NCBI RefSeq assembly: GCF_005239225.2
Contig: NC_133291.1
Location: 15,647,654-15,711,653, forward strand
DNA: 64,000 nucleotides
Reading direction: 5' to 3'
From: Populus alba
Lineage: Eukaryota > Streptophyta > Magnoliopsida > Malpighiales > Salicaceae
A model generated the notes under the pieces. The model saw only the letters and a program-made list of their open reading frames with translations. It searched no databases and was not told where the DNA came from. The position numbers were made by a program, and so were the translations under genes. Positions 45,887-54,784 of this stretch are shown here, piece by piece (position 1 is the first letter of the stretch; each line of letters begins with the position of its first letter).

Positions 45887-47306
45887 GAAGAAGAAGAAGA
45901 AGATGAAGAAATTAATGAGAACTTGAGATGAAAGATTAATGTAAGGATTAAACAACGATAAAAACAAATGTCAAGGTTAGAGGATCCACTAATGGTACTT
46001 CAAAACAAGTATAATATAAACTCTTATTACTCAATTGGAAACCACACATAAAGAAGGTTCCAATCAGATTATAAATTGTTAACATGATTACATTAGTTAT
46101 CTTATTCGAATAAAGCTAATACTTGTAAATGTTGGCAAGCATTCATGATTATAACTTATGTTAACAACAAATCAAGTTCCTTTCATAGCTCAGGTGTCGG
46201 TTATACCATACAGTATGGGCTATGAAAGTACCAAGTATTTGTTGTACCAAGTGTTATACAACATAAATCTAGATTAACCATTTAACAAGCAAAGTATTAA
46301 AAGTGAACAAGATAACAAATATAAAACATGTTAGTATCCAATGTTAAGGTCCATTTTAAGTTTATATTATACTTATTCTTACACCATTAGTGTACCCTTT
46401 TCATCTTGACATAATTAACTTAGCTAAACATAATGAAAGAAAGAAACATAGATGAACAAGATAAGAACATAAATGAGAAAGAAGTTAACTAAGTAAAGGA
46501 AAGGAAATGAAGTGCATAAACTTGATATTAATGAAAACAAAACATAAGCAATACAAAGAGAGAAAGCAAGAGCATGATCTTGATCTGGAAACCAAGATGC
46601 CTCAATACATGGTAAGTGCCTCCTTTTATAGGCCAAAATTTGGAACTATTGATTTGTTAATTAATTGATGAGTGGGTGGCCACATCTTGACTTGGTGACA
46701 ATTCTTATCTTCTTGTCTGAACAAGACATCATTTATAACATCATAATTTGCCCAGAATCCTTAGGAATGTTCTAGGAAATTGTCTCAGCTTTCCAACAAA
46801 AAAAAAGATGAGGTCATTTGGACTTCTAGAACTCAAGATATGGGCTGAACACTAAATAGTATCTGGGCTGCAGGACAGCATCGAACTTCTTCATTGTTCC
46901 TTCAGTTTGGACTTCAAAACGGCCTTTTTAAATCTTGGGCTCCTCATGAAAGTTGTAGGCCTTTGTCTTACCTTTCCATCCATATAAAATGGACCTAAAT
47001 CCGAGATCTAGAGCTCCAGATATGATCCAATTACTGAGCAATGTTCCGGTTTGGACTGCACCGGCATCTCTTTTCTAAGTTTGGCCATCTCTTTGTCCTT
47101 TCACTTTCAATACTTAAACTCATCAATCAATCCTTTTATTTATGTGATAGGCCTGCATTTAAGATGAGCATTTACCATAAATTAAGGTATCTTATAGTAT
47201 CAAACTTGTTATTATAAAACATGTTTTAGTTAAGGAGTTATTGATACTTCAAGTGCAAAATGATGATATAAAACCTTGATAAACATGCACTTTTAAGTAC
47301 TAATCA
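45524..47306 (-). mobile_element. 3' LTR of the Athila element
   Basis: 1783 bp with TG...CA ends. A minus-strand TATA box CTATAAAAGG lies at 46622-46631. Trinucleotide microsatellites fill the region around 45640-45900. It retains about 145 bp (near 46200-46340) that the 5' LTR has lost. Confidence 0.94.
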
Positions 47307-47318
47307 CACCCCCCAACC
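47307..47318 (-). promoter_or_regulatory. Polypurine tract of the Athila element
   Basis: The minus strand reads GGTTGGGGGGTG, directly upstream of the 3' LTR. A second copy of the core GGTTGGGGGG lies 1.07 kb upstream in the element. Confidence 0.85.
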
Positions 47319-48607
47319 AGCTTATTACTAGTCCCTAGTAATCTAAAGCGTTAAAATAGAGAAACAATTTGCAAGTATGACAAAGCAAGACATTCATCAT
47401 TCAACTTCTATTAATCTATCCAGATAAACAAACTCTCATTAAATTTATATTACTGCTTCATACTTCTTAAACAAGATATTAATAAACCTTCTTTTTATGT
47501 GCTCAATATATGAAAACATAGATTATGGGGCTTTTGTTGGAAAGAAACAATATTATGTTCAAATGTTTAAGGTGAACTTCCTTGGGTTGGGATTATTATT
47601 ATTATTACTTTTTTTTTTCTCTTTTTATTTATTTATTTATTTATTTATATACATATACAACTTAAAAACACAATGTATCTTTAACCCATGTAACGAGTTT
47701 TAGGCTAATGACTCCCAGACCAGTTGGTCTTAGGGCATTAGGTGTTGAGACACCCCTACGAGCTTAACAACTCGGGTTGCAGATACTGATATGTAGATAG
47801 TGCAATGTTTGATTCCCTTAAGCTTTTCTCCTTAACCCATGTAACAAGCTTTGGGCCAATAGCTCCCAAGTCAGTTGACTTTAGGGCATTAGGTGTTAAA
47901 ACACCCCTTCGGGCTTAATTGCTTAGGTTAGGGAGGCTACGAAACCAAACTTATCTACGTTTTTATTATCATCAATATTATCATCATTTTTTTTTTTTTG
48001 CAAATTATATACTATCCCTTACCCTTAATTGTTACCTTCAACAAAAGAACATAAATAATGTAATAATCCAATGTGCAACCCACAATCATATGTTAAAGTG
48101 TGTGTGTGAAAATGAAGGTTTAATAATACTTGTTAAATGAGTATATGAGCAGAATCAAGTGATAACAATGCGAGAGTTTGTAAACCTGAATATTTCAAGA
48201 AGTATTCTAATAGGCCTTGTTATGAATATTGCAAATAACCATTAGAAAATTTTTACTAAGATGCGTCTCAAGAATAATTCCTCTTTACTCTGCCATCCTA
48301 GTAATAACAGTTTTGCCAAATGGTTTTTTAAAAACAACAACAGTTAGTTGGTTAGTTTTTTTTTTTTAAAGTACTACCATCTCCCCCCAACCAAAACGAG
48401 ACATTGTCCTCAATGTCCTAAGGTAGAAAGATAGAGTATAGAAGACATCACCTGAAACAGCGAACAATGACAAACCTGAAACACACTTAAACAAATATAA
48501 GAAGTAACAAAACAAAATAATATGCTATTAATAAAACCAAAAGACACAAGGTTTCACAGATGAAGGCTCAAATCTAATCTAAGCTTTTTACGGCTTTCCT
48601 TAGCTGA
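47319..48607 (-). mobile_element. Non-coding 3' region of the Athila element
   Basis: Lies between the LOG ORF and the 3' LTR. It contains a pair of 85-bp direct repeats with a 151-bp offset (47681-47765 and 47832-47916), T-rich and (TTTA)n microsatellites near 47630, and the conserved motif AGGACAATGTCTCG followed by GGTTGGGGGGAG at 48381-48392 (minus), typical of sequence downstream of Athila pol. No ORF is supported. Confidence 0.7.
47681..47916. repeat. Two 85-bp direct repeats, offset 151 bp
   Basis: Both units start TTAACCCATGTAAC and share CTTAGGGCATTAGGTGTT or TTTAGGGCATTAGGTGTT, then ACACCCCT. Inside the second, GGTGTTAAAACACC is a short palindrome. Confidence 0.85.
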
Positions 48608-49207
48608 CTAATCTAGGCGACTCATGCAAGGATCAATGACAGGGATGAAAGATTGTAGTTGGTCAATCAATTGTTCAGCAGTAGCAGCAGAGATTATGAT
48701 TTGTCGTGCTGAAGATGTTAGAAATTCCTGTTCCACAGCTTGATCAAGGAAAGACAACAACTTATCATAAAAACCATTAACATTTAACAAACCTATAGGT
48801 TTATGGTGAATGTGCAGTTGGGCCCAAGATGAAATATGAAAGATCTCTTCCAATGTGCCCAGACCACCTGGTAAGGCAATGAAGGCATTAGTATGGCTAA
48901 ACATGGCGTTCAGTCGATCAGACATTGTTGGGACCTGTAGTTCCTCTCCAATTGTTTTTCCAATGATGGCCCCATTTGCTAAAGCTTTGGGGACAACCCC
49001 CAAAACTTGACTGCCTCCTAAAAATACAGCCATTGACACACCTCCCATTAACCCAAGGCTGCCTCCCCCATACACTAAATGAATCTTTCTCTCAGCTAGT
49101 ACCCGACCAAGATGATTTGCTGATTCTAAAAACTCTTTTTCTTTCTCAGGGCTGGATCCACCGAAAACACAAATATTTCTTATGTGATGACTTGAGGAAC
49201 CTGCCAT
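48608..49207 (-). CDS. LOG-like: LOG-family cytokinin riboside 5'-monophosphate phosphoribohydrolase carried by the retrotransposon
   Basis: An intact 199-aa single-exon ORF in a favourable context (GAAATGGC). LOG enzymes release the free cytokinin base from its riboside 5'-monophosphate, the direct activation step, in cytosol and nucleus. The family fold is visible throughout: N-I-C-V-F-G-G-S-S near residue 11, V-Y-G-G-G-S-L-G-L-M-G at 45-55, V-V-P-K at 71-74, an Arg at 98 in the M-S-D-R-L segment, and the signature P-G-G-L-G-T-L-E-E at 113-121. Classical LOGs have Tyr in the PGGYGT motif and E-R-K-A-x-M where this protein has D-R-L-N-A-M, so it belongs to a divergent subgroup. Host LOG genes have several introns and this one has none. 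It lies inside the Athila element, on the same strand, 238 bp after the Cys-rich ORF. Activity is inferred. Confidence 0.9.
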   Translation of the reverse strand: MAGSSSHHIRNICVFGGSSPEKEKEFLESANHLGRVLAERKIHLVYGGGSLGLMGGVSMAVFLGGSQVLGVVPKALANGAIIGKTIGEELQVPTMSDRLNAMFSHTNAFIALPGGLGTLEEIFHISSWAQLHIHHKPIGLLNVNGFYDKLLSFLDQAVEQEFLTSSARQIIISAATAEQLIDQLQSFIPVIDPCMSRLD

Positions 49208-49272
49208 TTCTACACACTTTTATATTTGATGAATGTATGGGATGAGTAGAAATGAAGGGAAGGAAGAGAAGA

Positions 49273-49280
49273 ATTTATAG
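49273..49280 (-). promoter_or_regulatory. TATA-like box upstream of the LOG ORF
   Basis: The minus strand reads CTATAAAT, 66 bases before the ATG, followed by a CT-rich stretch as in plant 5' UTRs. A second candidate, TATATATAGG, lies at about 49310-49320. Confidence 0.5.
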
Positions 49281-49445
49281 ATGAAAAAGTGAAAATGTAA
49301 TCATACCACCTATATATAGGCCAGCTGTAGTCTCACACACTCTCTCTTTATTTATTTATTTTGAAAAAGCATGTATGTACAGGTAGTTGTGATTGTGGCT
49401 CACATCTTCCCTTGGTTTTACGTCCAAGAACGGCTTAAACGCCCT

Positions 49446-49994
49446 CTATGGGTCGGGGATAGGCTTCCCATCTAGTTTTCTTAAAAACTGGCAAACAGGG
49501 TCTTTTTTAGTCAGATTCCCAAGACTAAGTCGATCATGTTCTTTATGGAATTGTGGCCATAAATCATGAATTACACGATGTACATCTCTACTAGGATGCG
49601 TCTTAAGGGTCAACAAAAGATTATCTAAAGACCCCTTACTCAAGCCATCCTTAATGAATTGTATTTTATCTTCACGGTTTACAGATACCATTCCTAAAGA
49701 ACAACATGTCGCATTACAAGTCCATCTGGCACATCTGTGACAGACTTTCAGTCGTTTTGCACGACGTTTCTTTGCAAAAGTGCTTTTACCTGTTCCAGGC
49801 ATGTGTGAAATGAAAGAATTGGAGGACTCACCTGATAATCGGACCTTTGCTTCAATCAGCCAACGAATATCTTCATGAATTCCATGGTTCATTAACAACC
49901 TCAATCTTTCACACCTAGCACGGTAAATTTTTGTAATCGCACTCTGAGGCAGAGCGGGAAAATACTTTTTCACTTTTTCAAGAGTGGTGTCCAT
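49446..49994 (-). CDS. Basic cysteine-rich protein resembling carla-like viral nucleic-acid-binding proteins
   Basis: 182 aa from the ATG at 49994 (context AAAATGGA). Order: a helical N-terminal region (about 1-60); a G-K-S-T-F-A segment at 69-74; a basic patch K-K-R-R-A-K-R-L-K at 75-83; then a cysteine cluster C-H-R-C-x4-C-x3-C-C at 85-98; then a charged C-terminal half. A basic patch directly before a C-x2-C zinc-binding cluster is the hallmark of the small nucleic-acid-binding proteins of carlaviruses and relatives, which include silencing modulators. The C-terminal ~80 residues are longer than in those proteins and unrecognised. The ORF is intact and intronless, on the coding strand of the Athila element between integrase and LOG. 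It could also be a plant zinc-finger protein that converged on this pattern. The role is unproven. Confidence 0.72.
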   Translation of the reverse strand: MDTTLEKVKKYFPALPQSAITKIYRARCERLRLLMNHGIHEDIRWLIEAKVRLSGESSNSFISHMPGTGKSTFAKKRRAKRLKVCHRCARWTCNATCCSLGMVSVNREDKIQFIKDGLSKGSLDNLLLTLKTHPSRDVHRVIHDLWPQFHKEHDRLSLGNLTKKDPVCQFLRKLDGKPIPDP

Positions 49995-50054
49995 TTTCAA
50001 ATGAGAATTTGATGGGAGATTCAAAGAAAGAAGAAAGAGGAGAGAATTGCACAA

Positions 50055-50061
50055 TTATATA
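50055..50061 (-). promoter_or_regulatory. TATA-like box upstream of the Cys-rich ORF
   Basis: The minus strand reads TATATAA, 61 bases before the ATG at 49994, followed by CT-rich sequence. The spacing is nearly the same as for the LOG ORF. Confidence 0.5.
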
Positions 50062-50204
50062 CACAAATATCAGTTATCATGGGAAACTGAAAGAACCGAC
50101 TTAAAAGTCACGGAGTACCGTTATCTGCCATTTGACCGGGGTGAGAGAAACTAGCAAAACAAAAGATACACCAAAACAAACACAAAACAATGTGAGAAAA
50201 AGAA

Positions 50205-50777
50205 TCAATCTTTATATATAGGATCACTCAATTCAGTAGAGTCATTTTCAACTGAAAAATTGTCAAAATAAACTTTCAACCGATGCCCATTTACCTTGAA
50301 AACATTGCCATTCTTTGGATTCTCGATATCACAGGCCCCATATGGATACACATGTTTCACAATAAAAGGACCGCTCCATCTTGATCTTAGTTTTCCAGGA
50401 AATAAATGGAGTCGAGAATTATAAAGCAAGACTTTTTGACCAACATTGAATGTTTTTCTTAGTATTTTCTTGTCATGAAACTCTTTGATTCTTTCTTTAT
50501 GAATTCTTGAATTGTCATATGCATCATTTCTAATTTCCTCAAGCTCATTTATTTGCAATTTTCGCAGCTGACTATCATCATCAATGTTTGAATTGAAAGC
50601 TTTAATAGCCCAATAAGCTTTATGTTCAATTTCCACAGGCAAGTGACAAGGTTTTTCATAGACTAGTCTATAAGGTGACATACCTAATGATGTTTTAGAT
50701 GCAGTTCGATAAGCCCAAAGTGCATCATTAAGTCTTAAAGACCAGTCTTTCCGATTAGGGTTCACTGTTTTCTCCAA
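50205..50777 (-). pseudogene. Athila integrase C-terminal part
   Basis: 190 codons. It starts just after the catalytic Glu region, with a helix-rich segment (D-A-L-W-A-Y-R-T-A, then G-M-S-P-Y-R-L-V-Y), and ends with the DNA-binding C-terminal domain ([13 protein letters not shown], then F-K-V-N-G-H-R-L-K). It is the continuation of the frame ending at 50807, separated by a 2-base insertion. The natural pol stop is at 50205-50207, about 210 bases before the Cys-rich ORF. Confidence 0.92.
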
Positions 50778-50806
50778 GATTTGTTTGATCTCCCTATTAG
50801 CAACCT

Positions 50807-52900
50807 CTACTTGTCCACTTGTCTGAGGGTGATATAAGGAGTGGCAACTTTGTGTGTGATTCCATATTTCTTCATTAAAGAAGCAAATGGCTTGTTGCAG
50901 AAATGTGTTCCACCATCACTTATTATGGCTCGAGGGATTTCAAATCGACTCAAAATATTGTCTTTCAAAAACTTTATCACTGTTTTGTGATCATTGTTTC
51001 GACTTGGAATTGCCTCTATCCATTTTGAAACATAATCTACTGCGACTAATATGTACACAAAACCAAATGGAGGAAATGGACCCATGAAATCTATACCCCA
51101 ACAGTCAAAGATCTCAATGACAAGAATCGGATTTAAAGGCATCATGTGACGTTTTGAAATAGATCCCAATTTTTGACAATTTTCACAAGTCTTGCAGAAT
51201 GCATGTGAGTCTTTGAACATGGTGGGCCAATAAAATCCACTTTGTAAGATTTTTGCAGTTGTCTTTCTTGATGAGAAATGACCCCCACATGCCTCAGAAT
51301 GACAAAATTTAATGACACTACTTACCTCATTGTCAGGAATGCATCTTTGAAATATTTGATCAGGACAATATTTGAATAAATAAGGGTCATCCCAATAAAA
51401 GTTCTTCACTTCGTTCAAGAACTTTCTTTTGTCTTGGGTACTCCAATGAGCTGGCAATTGTCCTGAAACAAGAAAATTAACAATATTAGCAAACCAAGGC
51501 ATCATAGAAACGGAAAATAAAGATTCATCGGGAAAGTAGTCATCGATTGGTGTGATGTCAGATTTCGAATCTGTTGTCAATCTTGACAAATGATCTGCAA
51601 CAACATTTTCGGTGCCTTTCTTGTCTTTGATTGTGATATCAAATTCTTGAAGTAACAAAATCCACCGCACCAATCTAGCCTTAGAATCTTTCTTAGAAAG
51701 AAGATATTTCAATGCTGCATGATCACTAAAACCAACAACAGGTGAGCCAACAAGATAAGACCTGAATTTATCACAAGCAAATACTACTGCAAGTAATTCT
51801 TTTTCAGTGGTGGTGTAATTCATTTGAGCACTATTTAAAGTTTTACTTGCATAGTAAATCACATAAGGTTTCTTATCTTTTTTTTGTCCCAAGACAGCAC
51901 CCACGACATAATCACTAGCGTCACACATTATTTTAAAAGGTAATGACCAATCAGGAGGTTGAATGACAGGAGCAGAAGTAAGCAAGTTTTTAAGTTTAAC
52001 AAAGGCTTCTTCACAATGTTCAGTCCATTCAAAAATATTATCCTTTGTTAGAAGGTTACTCAAGGGCTTAGATATTACACTAAAATCTTTGATGAACCTT
52101 CTGTAAAAACCAGCATGTCCTAAGAATGATCTAACATCTTTAACAGATTTTGGTGTTGGTAAGTTGGCAATTAACTCGATTTTAGATTTATCAACCTCAA
52201 TTCCTTTCGATGAAACAATGTGACCAAGTACAATGCCGTTTGTTACCATAAAGTGATATTTTTCCCAATTCAATACAAGATTCTTCTCTTCACACCTGCT
52301 CAAAACCTTTTCTAAGTTAGTCAAACAATCATCAAATGAATCACCAAAAACAAAAAAATCATCCATAAAAATCTCAAGAAAACGTTCAACCATATCACTG
52401 AATATGCTAAGCATGCATCTTTGAAATGTGGCTGGTGCATTACATAATCCAAAAGGCATCCTTCGATATGCAAAAGTACCAAATGGACATGTGAAAATAG
52501 TCTTCTCTTGATCTTCCAATGCAATTTCAATTTGATTGTAACCTGAATAGCCATCTAGGAAACAGTAAAATTCATGACCTGCAACTCTTTCTAGGATTTG
52601 GTCCATGAAAGGTAAAGGGAAATGATCTTTTCTAGTCATTGAATTAAGTTTCCTATAGTCAATGCACATGCGCCAACCAGTAACAGTCCTAGTTGGAATT
52701 AACTCATTTTTCTCATTTGTTATCACAGTGACGCCAGACTTTTTGGGTACAACTTGTGTAGGACTTACCCATTTGCTGTCAGAAATAGGATAAATGATTC
52801 CATTATCTAGAAGCTTAATGACTTCATTTTTCACTACTTCTTTCATATTAGGATTAAGCCTTCGTTGCATTTCTCTAGAGGGTTTAGCATTTTCCTCCAA
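50807..52900 (-). pseudogene. Athila RT, RNase H and integrase core
   Basis: 697 codons without an internal stop. RT runs over about residues 1-290, with [25 protein letters not shown] and the catalytic F-M-D-D at 178-181. RNase H follows at about 310-440 (I-M-C-D-A-S-D, then T-E-K-E-L-L-A-V, then V-A-D-H-L-S-R). Integrase HHCC is at about 540-590 and the DDE core has W-G-I-D-F-M-G and I-S-D-G-G-T-H-F. The frame is lost at about 50840, where two extra bases (AT) lie just before the expected H-P-Q-T-S-G-Q segment, so the third catalytic residue is out of frame. The upstream frame change near 52910 fits loss of two bases in a CACACA run. Confidence 0.93.
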
Positions 52901-53738
52901 ATAAATCCTGTGTGCAAATCAAAGGGCTAATTCCTTTTATGTCAGCTATGGTCCATCCTAATGAATTTTTGTGCATTTTCAGAGTCTGTAATAACTTACC
53001 TTCTTGATGTGCATTAAGTTTGGAAGAGATTATTACCGGAAAAGTTTCATTTTCTCCCAAAAATGAGTATTTGAGATTAAATGGTAACGGCTTCAATTCA
53101 GGTTTTGGTGGTTGAACACTTGAAGGTATGGGCTCAATTGATCGTGGTGGCAATTCTTCAATTTGTGGTCTCCAATTGCATGCCTTTGATTCCTGAAAGT
53201 AGACCATTTGCAAATCATCAGATTCATCAATCTCAGTTTCACTAGAAGTGGTTTGAAATTGATTATGAACTAATTTTTCAATAAAGTCCACTTCCTGTAA
53301 ATCATTATCATCTCCAGGTTGCTTGTAAATGTTGAAAATATTCATCTCCAATGTCATGTTTCCAAATGATAGCTTCATCAGTCCATTCCTACAATTAATC
53401 AATGCATTAGAAGTGATAAGAAATGGACGTCCTAAAATGACAGGAATTGAATTACATGCTTCAACAGGTTGTGTATCCAAGACAACAAAATCTACAGGGT
53501 AAATGAATTTATCAACTTGTACTAACACATCCTCAACTATTTCTCTAGGCACTTTTACAGATCTATCGACAAGTAAAAGAGTTATAGAGGTTGGTTTTAA
53601 CTCACATAGATTGAGACTTTGAAACACTGAATATGGAAGTAAATTCACACTAGCTCCAAGATCAAGTAAGGCTCTTTCAATTTTATGTTCTCCAATAAAG
53701 CAAGAAATTGTAGGACAACCAGGGTCTTTATATTTCAA
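52884..53738 (-). pseudogene. Athila protease and linker
   Basis: 284 codons: Y-K-D-P-G-C-P-T-I near the start, retropepsin active site L-L-D-L-G-A-S-V-N-L-L-P (D-L-G is the usual Athila form of D-S-G), and V-I-L-G-R-P-F-L around residue 100. A linker leads to RT. It is in a different frame from gag, so a frameshift lies near 53740-53760. The frame shifts again at its 3' end. The enzyme would cleave the gag-pol polyprotein. Confidence 0.9.
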
Positions 53739-53851
53739 AGCATTATTGTTTTAAAGAATGGCACTTGTTCGGCTAAAAAGGCTTTCTTTTTCATATTCAG
53801 TTTTCTCTTCACGGTGCACAGATCTTTCAAAAATTTAGCATAGGAAGGAAC

Positions 53852-54718
53852 CTATTTAATAGCATCCAACAAAGGTATATTGATCCTTACCTGTTTGAAA
53901 GTTTCAAAGATTTCAGAGTTGTGATTGACTTTCCTTTGTTTGGTCATGGCATGAGGAAATGGAAGTGCTGGCGGGGAATCAGCCTTCTCTTTGCAATGTT
54001 CAGGTTCAACCCATTCCTTACCCTCAGAGATAGACTCATCATCTTTCTCACAAGGTTCAAGAATGAGTTTTTCAATAACCTTACCACTACGAAGAGTGAT
54101 GACTGATTTGACTTGATCCATGTGTTGGCTTCTAGAACGACTCGCATTTGCATTGTATTGCCCTTTTGGATTTTGCTGTGGTTGAGATGGAAACTTACCT
54201 TTCTCTTGGAAACTGAGAGCAGATGTTAATTTTGCAAGAGCATCTTTAAAATCTTTCATGCTTTGAGCAAGTTGAGTATTGATTGTCTCCTGCTTTTCAA
54301 TGAATGCATGCAATGTTTCCTCAAAATTTCTTCTAGGAGGTGGAGCATAAGGAGGTGCATATCCATGAGAATTTTGAAAATTATAGTGTGCTTGAAACGG
54401 TGGCTGTGAAGTTTGTGCATTGTTGCTATCACTCTTCCAACTAAAATTTAAGTGATTTCTCCAACCAGGGTTATACGTTTGGGAGTATAGGTTATGGTTG
54501 AGTCTTTGGAAACTGTTTAAAGCATGGGCTTGTTCATGGAGGCATTCCTTAAAAGAAGGCAAAGTTGGACAGTCATTTGTTGAGTGTTCCTTGGTTTCAC
54601 AGATTTGACACACAATGTCTTGAACAGATTTTAATTGACCACTCTTTTTCAATTCAAATGCTTCGACTTTTCTAGCTAAAGATGCAAACTTGGCTTGGAG
54701 GTCATGATCTTCCCTCAA
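53852..54718 (-). pseudogene. Athila gag, N-terminally truncated
   Basis: 288 codons with a CCHC knuckle C-Q-I-C-E-T-K-E-H-S-T-N-D-C near residue 37, then a Gln/Asn/Pro-rich stretch and a conserved tail ending before a TAG that replaces Gln in the D-A-I-K-Q-V-P context. The capsid half that normally precedes the knuckle is missing: about 70 bases beyond 54718 the sequence meets the 5' LTR. This copy could not make a working capsid. Confidence 0.9.
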
Positions 54719-54784
54719 TAACTTGTAATAGTAATAAATAATAATAATAATAATAATAAACTTGGCTTGGAGGTCTCAAAAACT
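54686..54784. other. Deletion junction at the 5' LTR with an 18-bp direct repeat
   Basis: AAACTTGGCTTGGAGGTC occurs at 54686-54703 (gag) and again at 54758-54775, separated by an (AAT)n run. Only nine bases then precede the 5' LTR. No sequence complementary to a tRNA 3' end is visible, so the leader, PBS and first half of gag are gone. Confidence 0.8.

Noticed and set aside
46424..46636. 70-aa hydrophobic minus ORF, also at 8594-8806 and 55524-55736
   Set aside because: Present in every complete Athila-type LTR just after the TATA box. Hydrophobicity comes from T-rich R-region sequence. A leader peptide cannot be excluded but there is no support.
48608..49207. Host LOG gene that happens to lie between two retroelements
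   Set aside because: The ORF is inside one element bounded by matching LTRs and a perfect TSD, on the coding strand, before the PPT and without introns. Capture is the better explanation, though a later insertion into the element must still be tested.
49446..49994. Walker A nucleotide-binding motif in the Cys-rich protein (G-T-G-K-S-T)
   Set aside because: The first Gly of G-x4-G-K-S/T is missing, and no Walker B or ATPase fold is seen. Position next to the basic patch fits a nucleic-acid-binding protein better.
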